Positions 53,991 to 63,096 of a DNA stretch of 64,000 nt are shown in pieces. Both the position numbers and the translations under genes were made by a program. Every line of letters begins with the position of its first letter. Positions within the stretch are counted from its first letter, which is position 1. The stretch is taken from positions 62,001 through 126,000 of the forward strand of contig NZ_JYIV01000028.1 in the NCBI RefSeq assembly GCF_000956405.1, read 5' to 3'. The notes beneath the pieces are model-generated. The model searched no databases, was not told the DNA's origin, and saw nothing but the letters and a program-made list of their open reading frames with translations. This DNA is from Microbacterium oxydans (GTDB lineage Bacteria > Actinomycetota > Actinomycetes > Actinomycetales > Microbacteriaceae).

Positions 53991-56879
53991 ATGTCCAGAG
54001 GTACGCAGCGGATGAGCACGTCGGAGCACGGTTCTGAAGCCGGGCGACGTGTGCGGAGGGTAGTAGCAGCAGTTAGCGCGCTGCTGCTCGGTCTGGCGGG
54101 GGTGCTCGCGGCGTCCGCCGCGGTGGCGGCGCCTGGCAGTCCGGGCCTGCCGCAGGCACCGGCGACAGCGGTGTACCTGGAGACGTTCGAGAACCAGACG
54201 GCGACGAACGGCATCCGGATCGGTCAGTACACCGGCGGGGCGGCGGCGAACACCGAGACATACATCACGAGTCCGAGCTGGGCGCCGGTCGCCGGCCAGT
54301 GCAACGGTTGGATCCTCCGATCCACGACACCGCGAAACGCTGCGGTGACAGGCGTCGACGCAGGCTGCGATGCTACCGCGTGGGCGTATCTGCAGGGAAT
54401 GGCGACGGCGATCGGGCTCTACAAGGGGCAGGCGCTGGCTACGGCGCAGCAGAACCAGATCCTCTCCGAGTACACCAACGGCGGGTCGGCTCCCGGGCCA
54501 GGCGTGGAGTTCCAGACGGCGAAGCCGATCACGGCGGGCATCGTCCCGGGGCACTTCTATCTGATCAGTGCGATCTACGGCGCGGCGAACTGCGTCTCCG
54601 AGGGGCCGACGCTGAACCGGGTCGATCCTCGGCTGAGCTTCAACCTCATCGTGAATCAGACCGGGAGCGGCCCAACACCCGGTACCGGTGGAGGCACGGT
54701 GAACACCTTGGCGAGCGGCCTGAATCCCTGCACGGATCCCGCGGCGCGAGAGATCACCGTCGGGGGCCGTCTCTTCCACGTCGCCGAGCTGCAGTCGGCC
54801 GGCTTCCGCGCTGATGAGACGACGACGTCCCTCGGCGTGCAGCTGTTCAACGCTGCGGGCGGATTCCGTGGAAACGACAGCGGATTCGACGACCCGAAGA
54901 TCGTCGACGCGACGCCCCAGCTGGACAAGGTCTTCAGCCCGACGACCGTGAAGGTCGGGCAGACATCGACGCTCACGTTCACGATCACCAACACCGACGA
55001 TCTCGAGGCCAAGAACGGCTGGTCGTTCACCGACACGCTTCCCGCCGGCCTGGTCTTCGCGGGGACTCCGGTCACGGACTGCCCGGCAGGCGTGGCCACG
55101 CTCGACGGAACCAGCATCAGCGGAACCGGAAACATGGCTGCCGGAACGGTGTCGTGCACCTTCACCGTGCCGATCACCTCGGACACCGTGGGCTCCTATA
55201 CCAACGGGCCGTCGAACATCGGGCCGATCAGCGGCCTGTTGGAGCCGGGCAACACCACTGTTATCTTCACCACTCCGGATACGCCCGCGATCAGCCTCGT
55301 GAAGTCCTCGAGCCTCACCGACCCCGCACAGTACGTGCTCGATGCACCGGTGACGTACTCGTTCCTGGTGACCAACACCGGCAACGTGGACTTGACCGGC
55401 GTTGCCGTCGCCGAGACCGCGTTCAGCGGTACAGGGACGCCGCCGGTCGCGTCATGCCCGCAGACCACTCTCGCGCCGGGGCAGGCGACGACCTGCACGG
55501 CCGCCTACACGCTGACCCAGGCCGACATCGATGCCCGGCAGGTGACGAATACCGCGCAAGCGACGGGAACACCGCCCGAGGGGGACCCCGTCACCGCCAC
55601 CGATGACGCGATCATCTCCGGAGACCCCGTGCCCCAGCTGTCGCTGGTGAAGACCGCCGATGCCGCAGGCGTCCAGTCACCGACCGTCGTCGGCAATCCC
55701 ATCGACTACACCATCACGGTCACCAACACCGGCAACGTCACACTGTCTCAGGTCGCCGTGACCGACACCCTGCTCGGCGGCGCCATCTCGTACGCCTGGC
55801 CCGGTGCCCCCGGGGTCCTCGCACCGGGGCAGAGCGTCGCCGTCACCGGAACGCACGCCGTCACGCAGGCCGACATCGAAGCCGGGGTCGTGACGAACAC
55901 CGCCTCTGCGACCTCTCGCGATCCCGGGGGCGCGGAAGTCACGGCAGGACCGCAATCGACCACGACACCCCTCGACCAGGCGCCGTCGCTGGCGTTGACG
56001 AAATCGGCGTCACCGGCGTTGAGCACCCCGCCGAAGCCCGGTGACATCGTCACCTTCAACTTCACCATCACCAACACGGGGAACCTCGGCCTGAGTGCCG
56101 TATCCATCACCGACCGGCTCCCCGGACTCTCCACGATCACGTATACATGGCCAGGAGACCCGGCGGTGCTGCCACCCGGAGAGGATGCCACCGCGACGGC
56201 CACCTACCCGATCACCCAGGCGGATATCGATGCCGGAGCCGTCGCGAACACTGCCGTCGCGAACGGCACCACCGAGGGCGGTGCCGACGTCCCCTCAAAC
56301 GAGGCGGACACCTCGACGCCGCTGGATCAAGCCCCGGCCATCGCGCTGGTGAAGAGCGCCGACGCGAGCGGCATCACAGAGCCCGCCGTGGCTGGGCAAC
56401 CCATCGTCTACACCTTCACGGTCACCAACACCGGAAACACAACGCTCACCTCGGCGAGCATCACCGACCAGCTCGCCGGGCTCCCGGCTCTGGCCTACAC
56501 CTGGCCAGCAGCGGACGGCGTGCTGCTCCCCGGACAGGAAGCCACTGCCACGAGCACCTATGCGATCACGGTGACCGATATCGACAACGGCAGCGTCACG
56601 AACAACGCCACTGCCACCGGACAACCGCCGACAGGTGACCCGATCGAATCGGATCCTGCGACCACCACCACCGACCTGATCGTGACCCCGGAACCCACGC
56701 CGACCCCGGAACCCACGCCGCCACCTCCACCCCCGCCACACCCCAGCGGGCTTTCCGCCACCGGAGGCGCGATTCCGATCGTCGCACTCGTCGCAGCTGC
56801 CGCGCTGCTCATCGCGGGCAGCCTTCTCGCATCGAGACGGCGCCGGCAGAGGAGCGAGGCGGATCACGGAGGCCTCTGA
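53991..56879 (+). CDS. Large cell-surface protein with DUF11/DUF7507-type repeats and sortase-type tail
   Basis: 962 aa. A long signal peptide (about 1-47); an N-terminal domain (about 55-310); then about five Ig-like repeats starting with PQLDKVFSPTTVKVG, PAISLVKSSS, PQLSLVKTAD, PSLALTKSAS and PAIALVKSAD, each with a T-x-T-N-T-G-N strand and TQADIDAG-like turn. A TPEPTPTPEPTPPPPPPP linker precedes LSATG, a membrane helix and RRRRQR, a sortase-type sorting signal. It likely forms an extended wall-anchored stalk. A second ATG is at 54012. Confidence 0.85.
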   Translation: MSRGTQRMSTSEHGSEAGRRVRRVVAAVSALLLGLAGVLAASAAVAAPGSPGLPQAPATAVYLETFENQTATNGIRIGQYTGGAAANTETYITSPSWAPVAGQCNGWILRSTTPRNAAVTGVDAGCDATAWAYLQGMATAIGLYKGQALATAQQNQILSEYTNGGSAPGPGVEFQTAKPITAGIVPGHFYLISAIYGAANCVSEGPTLNRVDPRLSFNLIVNQTGSGPTPGTGGGTVNTLASGLNPCTDPAAREITVGGRLFHVAELQSAGFRADETTTSLGVQLFNAAGGFRGNDSGFDDPKIVDATPQLDKVFSPTTVKVGQTSTLTFTITNTDDLEAKNGWSFTDTLPAGLVFAGTPVTDCPAGVATLDGTSISGTGNMAAGTVSCTFTVPITSDTVGSYTNGPSNIGPISGLLEPGNTTVIFTTPDTPAISLVKSSSLTDPAQYVLDAPVTYSFLVTNTGNVDLTGVAVAETAFSGTGTPPVASCPQTTLAPGQATTCTAAYTLTQADIDARQVTNTAQATGTPPEGDPVTATDDAIISGDPVPQLSLVKTADAAGVQSPTVVGNPIDYTITVTNTGNVTLSQVAVTDTLLGGAISYAWPGAPGVLAPGQSVAVTGTHAVTQADIEAGVVTNTASATSRDPGGAEVTAGPQSTTTPLDQAPSLALTKSASPALSTPPKPGDIVTFNFTITNTGNLGLSAVSITDRLPGLSTITYTWPGDPAVLPPGEDATATATYPITQADIDAGAVANTAVANGTTEGGADVPSNEADTSTPLDQAPAIALVKSADASGITEPAVAGQPIVYTFTVTNTGNTTLTSASITDQLAGLPALAYTWPAADGVLLPGQEATATSTYAITVTDIDNGSVTNNATATGQPPTGDPIESDPATTTTDLIVTPEPTPTPEPTPPPPPPPHPSGLSATGGAIPIVALVAAAALLIAGSLLASRRRRQRSEADHGGL

Positions 56880-57102
56880 TCTCCGTTGACACGGAAGGAC
56901 GCAGTTCGTCGTCGCGGTATCCTCCGTCCAGGTCTCGAATCCGAAGGTCTTTCTGGATCCTCGGGTCGTGGTTCGCGAATGCCTCGTGATGCCAGCCACG
57001 GCGGTCGAGAGGGGCGTGCTGAACCTCGAGGATTCTGGGTGCTCGGGGCAAGACTTTCTGGCGCTGAGCAGCGGTGGAGCGGATTCGTCGCCGAGCCGCT
57101 CT

Positions 57103-58119
57103 TCAGCTCGCCCCCAGGAAGCGGAACGCGAAGCCGTCGAGATCACGGTAGGTCCCGGACAGAGCGACGACCGCACGGCCGCGGTCGACGTGGAGCGAGA
57201 CGTGCGCCTGCGATCCCCAGGTTCCGCCGTTGTGGTGCACGATTGTTCCGTTCTCGTTCTCCTCGATGAGCCAGCAGTACCCGATGCTCAGCCCTTCGCG
57301 GATGTGATGCTGCGGGGTGATGGACCGCTGTAGTCCGGAGATCACCGGGTCTCCATCCCGCGGAGATCGAAGGGCGTCGAGCAGGAGTTGCAGGTCGTCG
57401 AGTGTCGATGCGAACATCCCCGCTCCGGGCATGTGGTCTCGTAGGTAGGGAACTGACTCGCCCCGACGGTTCTGCGGGGTCACCACCACCTCCTGGCCGA
57501 GTTCAGGGCGGTCGAGATTCGTCCGGTTCATCTTCAGCGGTCGGAGCAGGCGCTGATCGATCAACTCGGCGAAGGGGTGGCCCGTGGAGGCGGCGAGTGC
57601 GTCCGCGAGCAGTCCGACGCCCATGCTCGAGTACAGGAACCGTCCTTCGGTTCGGGCGCGTGATGCTGCTCGGGCGAGATGACGCTGATAGGCGGCGGCG
57701 TCCGTCCTGCGCCAAGGGTCCTTTCTGCTCATGCCGGTGGCGATGGCAGCCTCTCGCCACCGAAGTCTGGCCGGTGTGTTGGGCAGCCCGGATCGGTGCG
57801 TCGCGAGTTCGACGAGTGTCGGTGGCCGGCCCGGCCACGGCAGCCGCTGTCCGGTCAGATGATCGACCGGTGTCTCCGGATCGACTTCCCCCGCCTCGAC
57901 CAAGACCCCCAGGAGTGCCCCCGTGAGCACCTTGCTGACGGACCCGATCTCGAACCCCTTCCCCGTCGAATCTCCCGCCCGGACGTACTGCTGCCACGGC
58001 ATGCCCTCCGCTCGGAGTGCGACCTCCAAAGGTGCGGACGAGGCTCCCGCGAGCGCGGTCACCTCGGTGTCTGCGGTCGAGGTCGTGAACGTGCGGGTGC
58101 TCTTCGGGTGAGGGCTCAC
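57103..58119 (-). CDS. Serine hydrolase, beta-lactamase (class C/PBP) family
   Basis: 338 aa. The nucleophile motif S60-V-S-K63 (IGSVSK), the Tyr in FLYSSMG and the third-site HHNGG (HxG) match class C-type serine hydrolases. No signal peptide is visible, which is unlike exported beta-lactamases; an esterase or D-amino-acid peptidase role is equally possible. GTG 58119 follows CAAGGAG by about 7 nt. Its stop is 223 bp from the convergent surface-protein stop. Confidence 0.85.
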   Translation of the reverse strand: MSPHPKSTRTFTTSTADTEVTALAGASSAPLEVALRAEGMPWQQYVRAGDSTGKGFEIGSVSKVLTGALLGVLVEAGEVDPETPVDHLTGQRLPWPGRPPTLVELATHRSGLPNTPARLRWREAAIATGMSRKDPWRRTDAAAYQRHLARAASRARTEGRFLYSSMGVGLLADALAASTGHPFAELIDQRLLRPLKMNRTNLDRPELGQEVVVTPQNRRGESVPYLRDHMPGAGMFASTLDDLQLLLDALRSPRDGDPVISGLQRSITPQHHIREGLSIGYCWLIEENENGTIVHHNGGTWGSQAHVSLHVDRGRAVVALSGTYRDLDGFAFRFLGAS

Positions 58120-58245
58120 GTGCGTCTCCTTGCAATAAGCGCGATCCGGCTCGCTCCCCACACTAGGAACGAGGCGTCGAACGCGCCTCCGTCTCCGGGG
58201 TGATCCGACTCCTCCTCCGGGGGGAGTGCTGGTTCACTGGGAGCC

Positions 58246-59157
58246 ATGACTGTGGATGTGAACGGGATCGTCCGGGATCGCTTCGGATGCGATGCCGTGA
58301 TCGAGCGAACATTCGAGGGGTTCTACGCGACGGTGTACCTCGTGTCGCTCGAAGGGGGCGAACAGCGAATCCTCAAGTGCTTCCATCGATCGGGGATCGC
58401 GGAACGGGAGGCCGCTGCTCTGACGCGGCTCGCGCAGTCGTCCCCACCCGCGCTGGCAGTACCGTCGGTGTTGGACGTGGGACAGGAAGGTGACCGCGAG
58501 CTGATCGTTCAGTCGTTCGTGCCCGGGCAGCCGGTGCCAGAGGTGCTTTCCTTCCTCGGGGGCTCTGGGCAGGCATCCGATGCGCTCGCCGAGCAGATCA
58601 TCGATGTCGTCGAGCACTGGCATTCTCGGGTCGGAGAGTCCTTCGAGGATCGTCAGGGAGCGAGACACGCACGGTTCGTGGACAGCTTTCTCGCCGACAT
58701 CGGATCTCTCGTCGGCTGGCTGCAGGAAGATGAGACGATCGGGCCAGACGTGCGATGCCGAATCCTCGACACGGTGCCGCTGGTGCCCACGCTGCTCCAC
58801 CCGCTCCGAGACGACCCCGCGGTCTTCATCCACGATGACTGCCACGCGGGGAACTTCCTCGCCGATCCGGTCTCCGGCCATCTGACCGGAGTCATCGACC
58901 CCGGTCAGGCGCGATACACCCACCGCGAGCTCGATCTGTTCCACCTCGCGGATGCGGCGCCGGAGCTCCGGCTCTGGGATCGTGCGGTCGCTCGTCGGCC
59001 GATCGCCACCGGAGGGGAAGTGCGGAGGCGGCTCTTCAGCATCTGGGACGATGTGATGCACGCTCGAGCATCTGGCTGGCGTGACGACGCCTGGTTCGCA
59101 CGAAAGCTGGACGCGCTGGACTCGTCGCTGTGCGATGCGCCGATGGTCACCGAGTAG
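58246..59157 (+). CDS. Aminoglycoside phosphotransferase (APH)-family kinase-like protein
   Basis: 303 aa. The Brenner loop VFIHDDCHAGNFL (HxDxxxxN) and GVIDPGQAR (D-P-G replaces DFG) are intact and typical of APH/choline kinase-like enzymes. ILKCFHRSGIAEREAAAL has the ATP-binding Lys and Glu. The substrate is unknown; most such stand-alone genes are not aminoglycoside kinases. The start may depend on a downstream ribosome binding site not seen here. Confidence 0.85.
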   Translation: MTVDVNGIVRDRFGCDAVIERTFEGFYATVYLVSLEGGEQRILKCFHRSGIAEREAAALTRLAQSSPPALAVPSVLDVGQEGDRELIVQSFVPGQPVPEVLSFLGGSGQASDALAEQIIDVVEHWHSRVGESFEDRQGARHARFVDSFLADIGSLVGWLQEDETIGPDVRCRILDTVPLVPTLLHPLRDDPAVFIHDDCHAGNFLADPVSGHLTGVIDPGQARYTHRELDLFHLADAAPELRLWDRAVARRPIATGGEVRRRLFSIWDDVMHARASGWRDDAWFARKLDALDSSLCDAPMVTE

Positions 59158-59194
59158 CCGGAGTCGCCTCACCCTGGCGGTACTCTCGATCGTT

Positions 59195-60607
59195 ATGGGT
59201 GACAGTAGCGCTGACCTGATCGTGACCGAGCTCCGTGCGTGGATCGACACGGTCGGTGCGGGAGCGCGGCTGCCGTCCAGCCGCGAGCTCGCGCGACGGC
59301 ACGGTGCGAGTCCGGTGACGGTGCAGAAGGCGATGCGCACCCTCGTCGGTCTCGGCCTCATCGAGAGTCGCTCCGGTGTCGGAAGCTTCGTCCGAGGCGC
59401 GAGACCGCCGAAGCCGCTGGACTTCCGATGGCAGACGAGCGCGCTCCGGTCAGCGGCAGAGCGCGTGCCTGAGCTCTCGACGCCGCTGCGGGACATCGCC
59501 GTCGACGTGATCGGCCTGCAGTCCGGGTATCCCGCGCGAGAACTCCTCCCGGAGCGAGCTGTGCGCGCAGCGCTGTCGAGGGCAGGTCGGAGCGAGCATG
59601 CGGTGAATCGCCCGCCGGCCGCCGGACTCCCCGCCCTGCAAGCCTGGTTCGCGACCGAGCTCGCTGAGGTGACGCCTGCGGGTGTGGCCTCGGTGTCTCC
59701 TCGGGACGTCTGTATCGTGCCCGGTACGCAGAGCGCGTTGGGCTCGGCGTTCCGCGGACTCGCGGGCCACGGGCAGCCGGTTCTGATGGAGTCACCGACC
59801 TATTGGGGGGCGATCCTTGCTGCGGCGCAGGCCGGGTTGCGGGTCGTCCCCGTGGTCAGCGATGCTGAGGGGCCGGACCCGGACGACCTGCGGAGCGCGT
59901 TCAGGGAGTCGGGCGCGAAGGTCTTCTACGCGCAACCGAACTTCGCCAATCCGACCGGTGCGCAGTGGACGCCGGAGCGCAAGAACGAGATCCTCTCGGT
60001 GGTGAGGGACGTCGGCGCCTTCCTCATCGAAGACGACTGGGCGCGAGACTTCGGCATCGACGCAGACTCCGTGCCTCTGGCGGGTTTCGATGACGCGGGG
60101 CACGTGGTCTACATCCGCTCACTGACCAAGAGCGTCTCGCCCGCCATCCGAGTCGGCGCCGTCATCGCTCGTGGTCCCGCACGGGAGCGTCTCCTGGCGG
60201 ATCGAAGCGCCGAATCCATGTACGTCAGCGGGCTCCTGCAGGCCGCGGCTCTCGACGTCGTGCTGCAACCAGCCTGGCGCTCGCACCTCAGGACGCTCCG
60301 CGGAACACTTCGCGATCGCCGCGATCTGCTCGTCGCGAGCGTTCAGGACATGCTTCCCGAGGCGGTGGTCACCCACGTCCCGGCGGGCGGTCTGAACCTG
60401 TGGCTCCAACTGCCCGATCGCGTCGATCTCGAGCGACTCGTCCGCGACTGCGATGCCGCCGGCGTGCTCATCGCCAGCGGTACGGAGTGGTTTCCGAGTG
60501 AGCCGTCAGGGAAGTTTATCCGACTCAACTACGCGGGGCCCGACGCCTCCCGGTTCCCGGAGGGGGTTGGCGTCGTGCGCGCTGCGCTCGTCGGCCAACG
60601 GATCTGA
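59195..60607 (+). CDS. MocR-family (GntR-HTH plus aminotransferase) regulator
   Basis: 470 aa. Winged helix GAGARLPSSRELARRHGASPVTVQKAMRTLVGLGLIESRSGVGSFV at about residues 18-65, then a fold-type I PLP domain with YAQPNFANPTGAQWTPERK and the Schiff-base Lys in IRSLTKSVSPAIRVG. MocR proteins use PLP plus an amino acid or amine as signal. An aminotransferase gene follows 59 bp later and may be the target. TACTCT lies 8 nt before the ATG. Confidence 0.93.
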   Translation: MGDSSADLIVTELRAWIDTVGAGARLPSSRELARRHGASPVTVQKAMRTLVGLGLIESRSGVGSFVRGARPPKPLDFRWQTSALRSAAERVPELSTPLRDIAVDVIGLQSGYPARELLPERAVRAALSRAGRSEHAVNRPPAAGLPALQAWFATELAEVTPAGVASVSPRDVCIVPGTQSALGSAFRGLAGHGQPVLMESPTYWGAILAAAQAGLRVVPVVSDAEGPDPDDLRSAFRESGAKVFYAQPNFANPTGAQWTPERKNEILSVVRDVGAFLIEDDWARDFGIDADSVPLAGFDDAGHVVYIRSLTKSVSPAIRVGAVIARGPARERLLADRSAESMYVSGLLQAAALDVVLQPAWRSHLRTLRGTLRDRRDLLVASVQDMLPEAVVTHVPAGGLNLWLQLPDRVDLERLVRDCDAAGVLIASGTEWFPSEPSGKFIRLNYAGPDASRFPEGVGVVRAALVGQRI

Positions 60608-60666
60608 TCCTGGCAGGACGACGTTGCCCGCCGCTGAGGGTGGCGACACTACTGGTATCGTTTGTT

Positions 60667-61959
60667 ATGTCGAATCAGAGTAGCGGTATCGCGCGAAACG
60701 CCATCCCGATATCGTCCCGTCGCAGCTCGGCCGCACGCCCGTCGCGAGTCAGGCCAGCAGCACGCCTCGGCGATGTCCTCTACGACCTGCGCGGCTCCGT
60801 GCATGATCGAGCGCTGCAGTTGGAGGCGGACGGACATCAGATCGTCAGGCTGAACATCGGCAACCCGGCCCCGTTCGGCTTCGAAGCTCCCGAGGTCATC
60901 GTCGACTCCCTCCGTGGAAGCCTTTCGCTCTCGCACGGCTACTCCGAATCGCAGGGCCTGACCGAGGCGCGCGAAGCGATCCGGGACCACTACCTCGACC
61001 GCGCGGGGTTCTCCGAGCTCGCCATCGAGGACATCCTCATCGGCAACGGCGTCTCGGAACTCATCGGGCTTGCGTTGCAGGCGCTCATCGAGCCCGGAGA
61101 CGAGGTTCTGATCCCGATGCCCGACTTCCCCCTATGGACTTCCGCGACCGTGCTCGCGGGAGGGGTTCCCGTCTCATACCCGTGCCGGGAGGACGTGGGC
61201 TGGGAGCCCGACCTGGAGCAGCTCGAGGCCCTCGTCACGGTCCGGACCAAGGCGCTCGTCGTCATCAACCCGAACAACCCGACGGGGGCTGTGTACGGTC
61301 GGTCTGTGCTGGAGGGCATCGTTCGTCTCGCGCAGCAGCACGGGCTCCTCCTCCTCTCGGACGAGATCTACGACCGCATCGTCTACCCGGGCCACACGCA
61401 CATCAACACCGCCGCCGTCGCCGCCGGGCATCCGTGCCTCACGTTCGGCGGCTTGTCCAAGACGCACCGTGTCGCGGGATTTCGGTCCGGGTGGGTGGCT
61501 GCGACGGGGTTCCCGCGCCGAGACGCCTATCTCGCGGGCCTTCGGATGCTCGCCTCGATGCGAATCTGCGCCTCCGTTCCCTCGCAGCGCGCGATCGTTC
61601 CCGCGCTGAAGGAGGACGATTCCCTGGCGGCTCTCCTGCGGCCCGGTGGGCGGCTGCACGATCAGATGAAAGCCGCGACGCATGCACTCCGCGCGATCCC
61701 GGGGGTCACCGTGCATGAACCCGGTGGCGCGCTCTACCTCTTCCCACGGCTCGATGTCGATCGCTTCGGAGTCATCGACGACGAGCGTCTCGTGCGGGAC
61801 TTCCTCGAGCGCGAGCATGTTCTCCTCGCGCACGGTCGTGCGTTCAATTGGGCGGAACCGGATCATCTGCGGCTCACCGTCCTTCCGCCCCAGGACGTGC
61901 TTCGGGATGTGATCGGGAGGCTGGGGCGCTTCCTCGACGGGTACTCGCAACGCACCTAG
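60667..61959 (+). CDS. PLP-dependent aminotransferase, AlaT/AspC-like (class I/II)
   Basis: 430 aa. LNIGNPAPFGFEAP, GYSESQGLTEAREAIRDHY, VVINPNNPTGAVYG, the Lys in FGGLSKTHRVAGFRSGW and the GGALYLFPR end match alanine-type aminotransferases. The N-terminal 35 residues are an unusual Ser/Arg-rich extension. Start ATG 60667 follows TGGTATCGT, an extended -10 with TATCGT at 60656-60661, by 5 nt. It is likely controlled by the upstream MocR protein. Confidence 0.93.
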   Translation: MSNQSSGIARNAIPISSRRSSAARPSRVRPAARLGDVLYDLRGSVHDRALQLEADGHQIVRLNIGNPAPFGFEAPEVIVDSLRGSLSLSHGYSESQGLTEAREAIRDHYLDRAGFSELAIEDILIGNGVSELIGLALQALIEPGDEVLIPMPDFPLWTSATVLAGGVPVSYPCREDVGWEPDLEQLEALVTVRTKALVVINPNNPTGAVYGRSVLEGIVRLAQQHGLLLLSDEIYDRIVYPGHTHINTAAVAAGHPCLTFGGLSKTHRVAGFRSGWVAATGFPRRDAYLAGLRMLASMRICASVPSQRAIVPALKEDDSLAALLRPGGRLHDQMKAATHALRAIPGVTVHEPGGALYLFPRLDVDRFGVIDDERLVRDFLEREHVLLAHGRAFNWAEPDHLRLTVLPPQDVLRDVIGRLGRFLDGYSQRT

Positions 61960-62034
61960 GGGCGAGTCGACGAGCACAGAGGCCGGGCCGGTGGCGTCAT
62001 GCGCGGCGCCATCCGCTGAACAAGGTGATGGCCT

Positions 62035-62976
62035 TCAGCCGAGCAGCTCCACCCCGAACTCGGCGACGACGGCGCGCAGTTCGGCGAGGTAGCGTTGCGC
62101 CTGCTCGGTGAGCGGGATCGCGGCGTGGCCGATCCACCCGATCTCGATGTCCTCGTCCACGTCGAGGGGGATGGCGACGATCTCGGGATCGAGGTCGTCG
62201 CTGATGATGCCGGTCGAGATGGTGTAGCCGTCGAGTCCGATCATCAGGTTGAAGATGGTCGCGCGGTCGGAGACGCGGATGTCCTGCGGGCTGGAGAGGG
62301 TGGAGAGGATCTCCTCGGCGAAGTAGAAGGAGTTGTTCGCGCCCTGGTCGAAGGTGAGCCTCGGCACATCGGCGAGATCCGCGAGCGTGACGCGCTCCCG
62401 CGCGGCGAGGGGGTTCTTGCGGGAGATGAAGATGTGCGGCTGCGCGACGAAGAGCGGATGGAACGCGAGCCCGGAGTCGCGGAGCAGCTTGTCGATCACG
62501 TTGCGGTTGAAGTCGTTGCGATACAGGATGCCCAGTTCGCTGCGGAGGGTGCGGACGTCTTCGATGATGTCCCACGTACGCGTCTCGCGCAGGGAGAACT
62601 CGTATTCGGCTGCCGAAGTCGCCTTGACCATCCGTACAAGCGCGTCGACGGCGAAGGAGTAGTGCTGGGTCGAGACGCCGAGGAGCCGCCGGGACGGAGG
62701 TCGCCCGAGGTAACGCTGCTCCAGGAGCGCCACCTGCTCGACGACCTGTCGCGCATACCCGAGGAACTCCACGCCGTCCGTGGTGAGCGTCACCCCGCGA
62801 GCGGAACGGAGCAGCAGGCTCCGACCCACTCTGCTCTCGAGGTCCTTCATCGCGGCGGACAGGGTGGGTTGCGCGACGTAGAGGAGGTCCGCGGCGGCGC
62901 TGATCGACCCCTCCGCGGCGACTTCGATGTAATAGGTGAGCTGCTGCAGCGTGATCCCGTTCGAGCGCTTGGCCAT
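62035..62976 (-). CDS. LysR-family transcriptional regulator
   Basis: 313 aa. N-terminal winged helix LQQLTYYIEVAAEGSISAAADLLYVAQPTLSAAMKDLESRVG (about residues 10-50) and an effector-binding domain. Divergent from a MesX-like gene, so it probably controls that sulfur/methionine unit. Repeated CATAG/CTATG half-sites cover the start codon and the intergenic region. The substrate ligand is unknown. Confidence 0.92.
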   Translation of the reverse strand: MAKRSNGITLQQLTYYIEVAAEGSISAAADLLYVAQPTLSAAMKDLESRVGRSLLLRSARGVTLTTDGVEFLGYARQVVEQVALLEQRYLGRPPSRRLLGVSTQHYSFAVDALVRMVKATSAAEYEFSLRETRTWDIIEDVRTLRSELGILYRNDFNRNVIDKLLRDSGLAFHPLFVAQPHIFISRKNPLAARERVTLADLADVPRLTFDQGANNSFYFAEEILSTLSSPQDIRVSDRATIFNLMIGLDGYTISTGIISDDLDPEIVAIPLDVDEDIEIGWIGHAAIPLTEQAQRYLAELRAVVAEFGVELLG

Positions 62977-63001
62977 AGATTGACCCTATGTGACGGCATA
63001 G
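62974..63001. promoter_or_regulatory. Three CATAG/CTATG half-sites in the LysR-mesX intergenic region
   Basis: CATAG (62974-62978), CTATG (62986-62990) and CATAG (62997-63001) form overlapping inverted repeats, CATAG-N7-CTATG and CTATG-N6-CATAG. The first includes the LysR start codon. Such arrays suit LysR dimers and tetramers. Confidence 0.55.
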
Positions 63002-63096
63002 TCGACGCGCATTACCCGATGGGTCTCCACTGTCGTCATCATGGAAACACCCCGATCGAGGCCGAGCCCGGCCGATCTTCCACCGATTGGCCGCTC

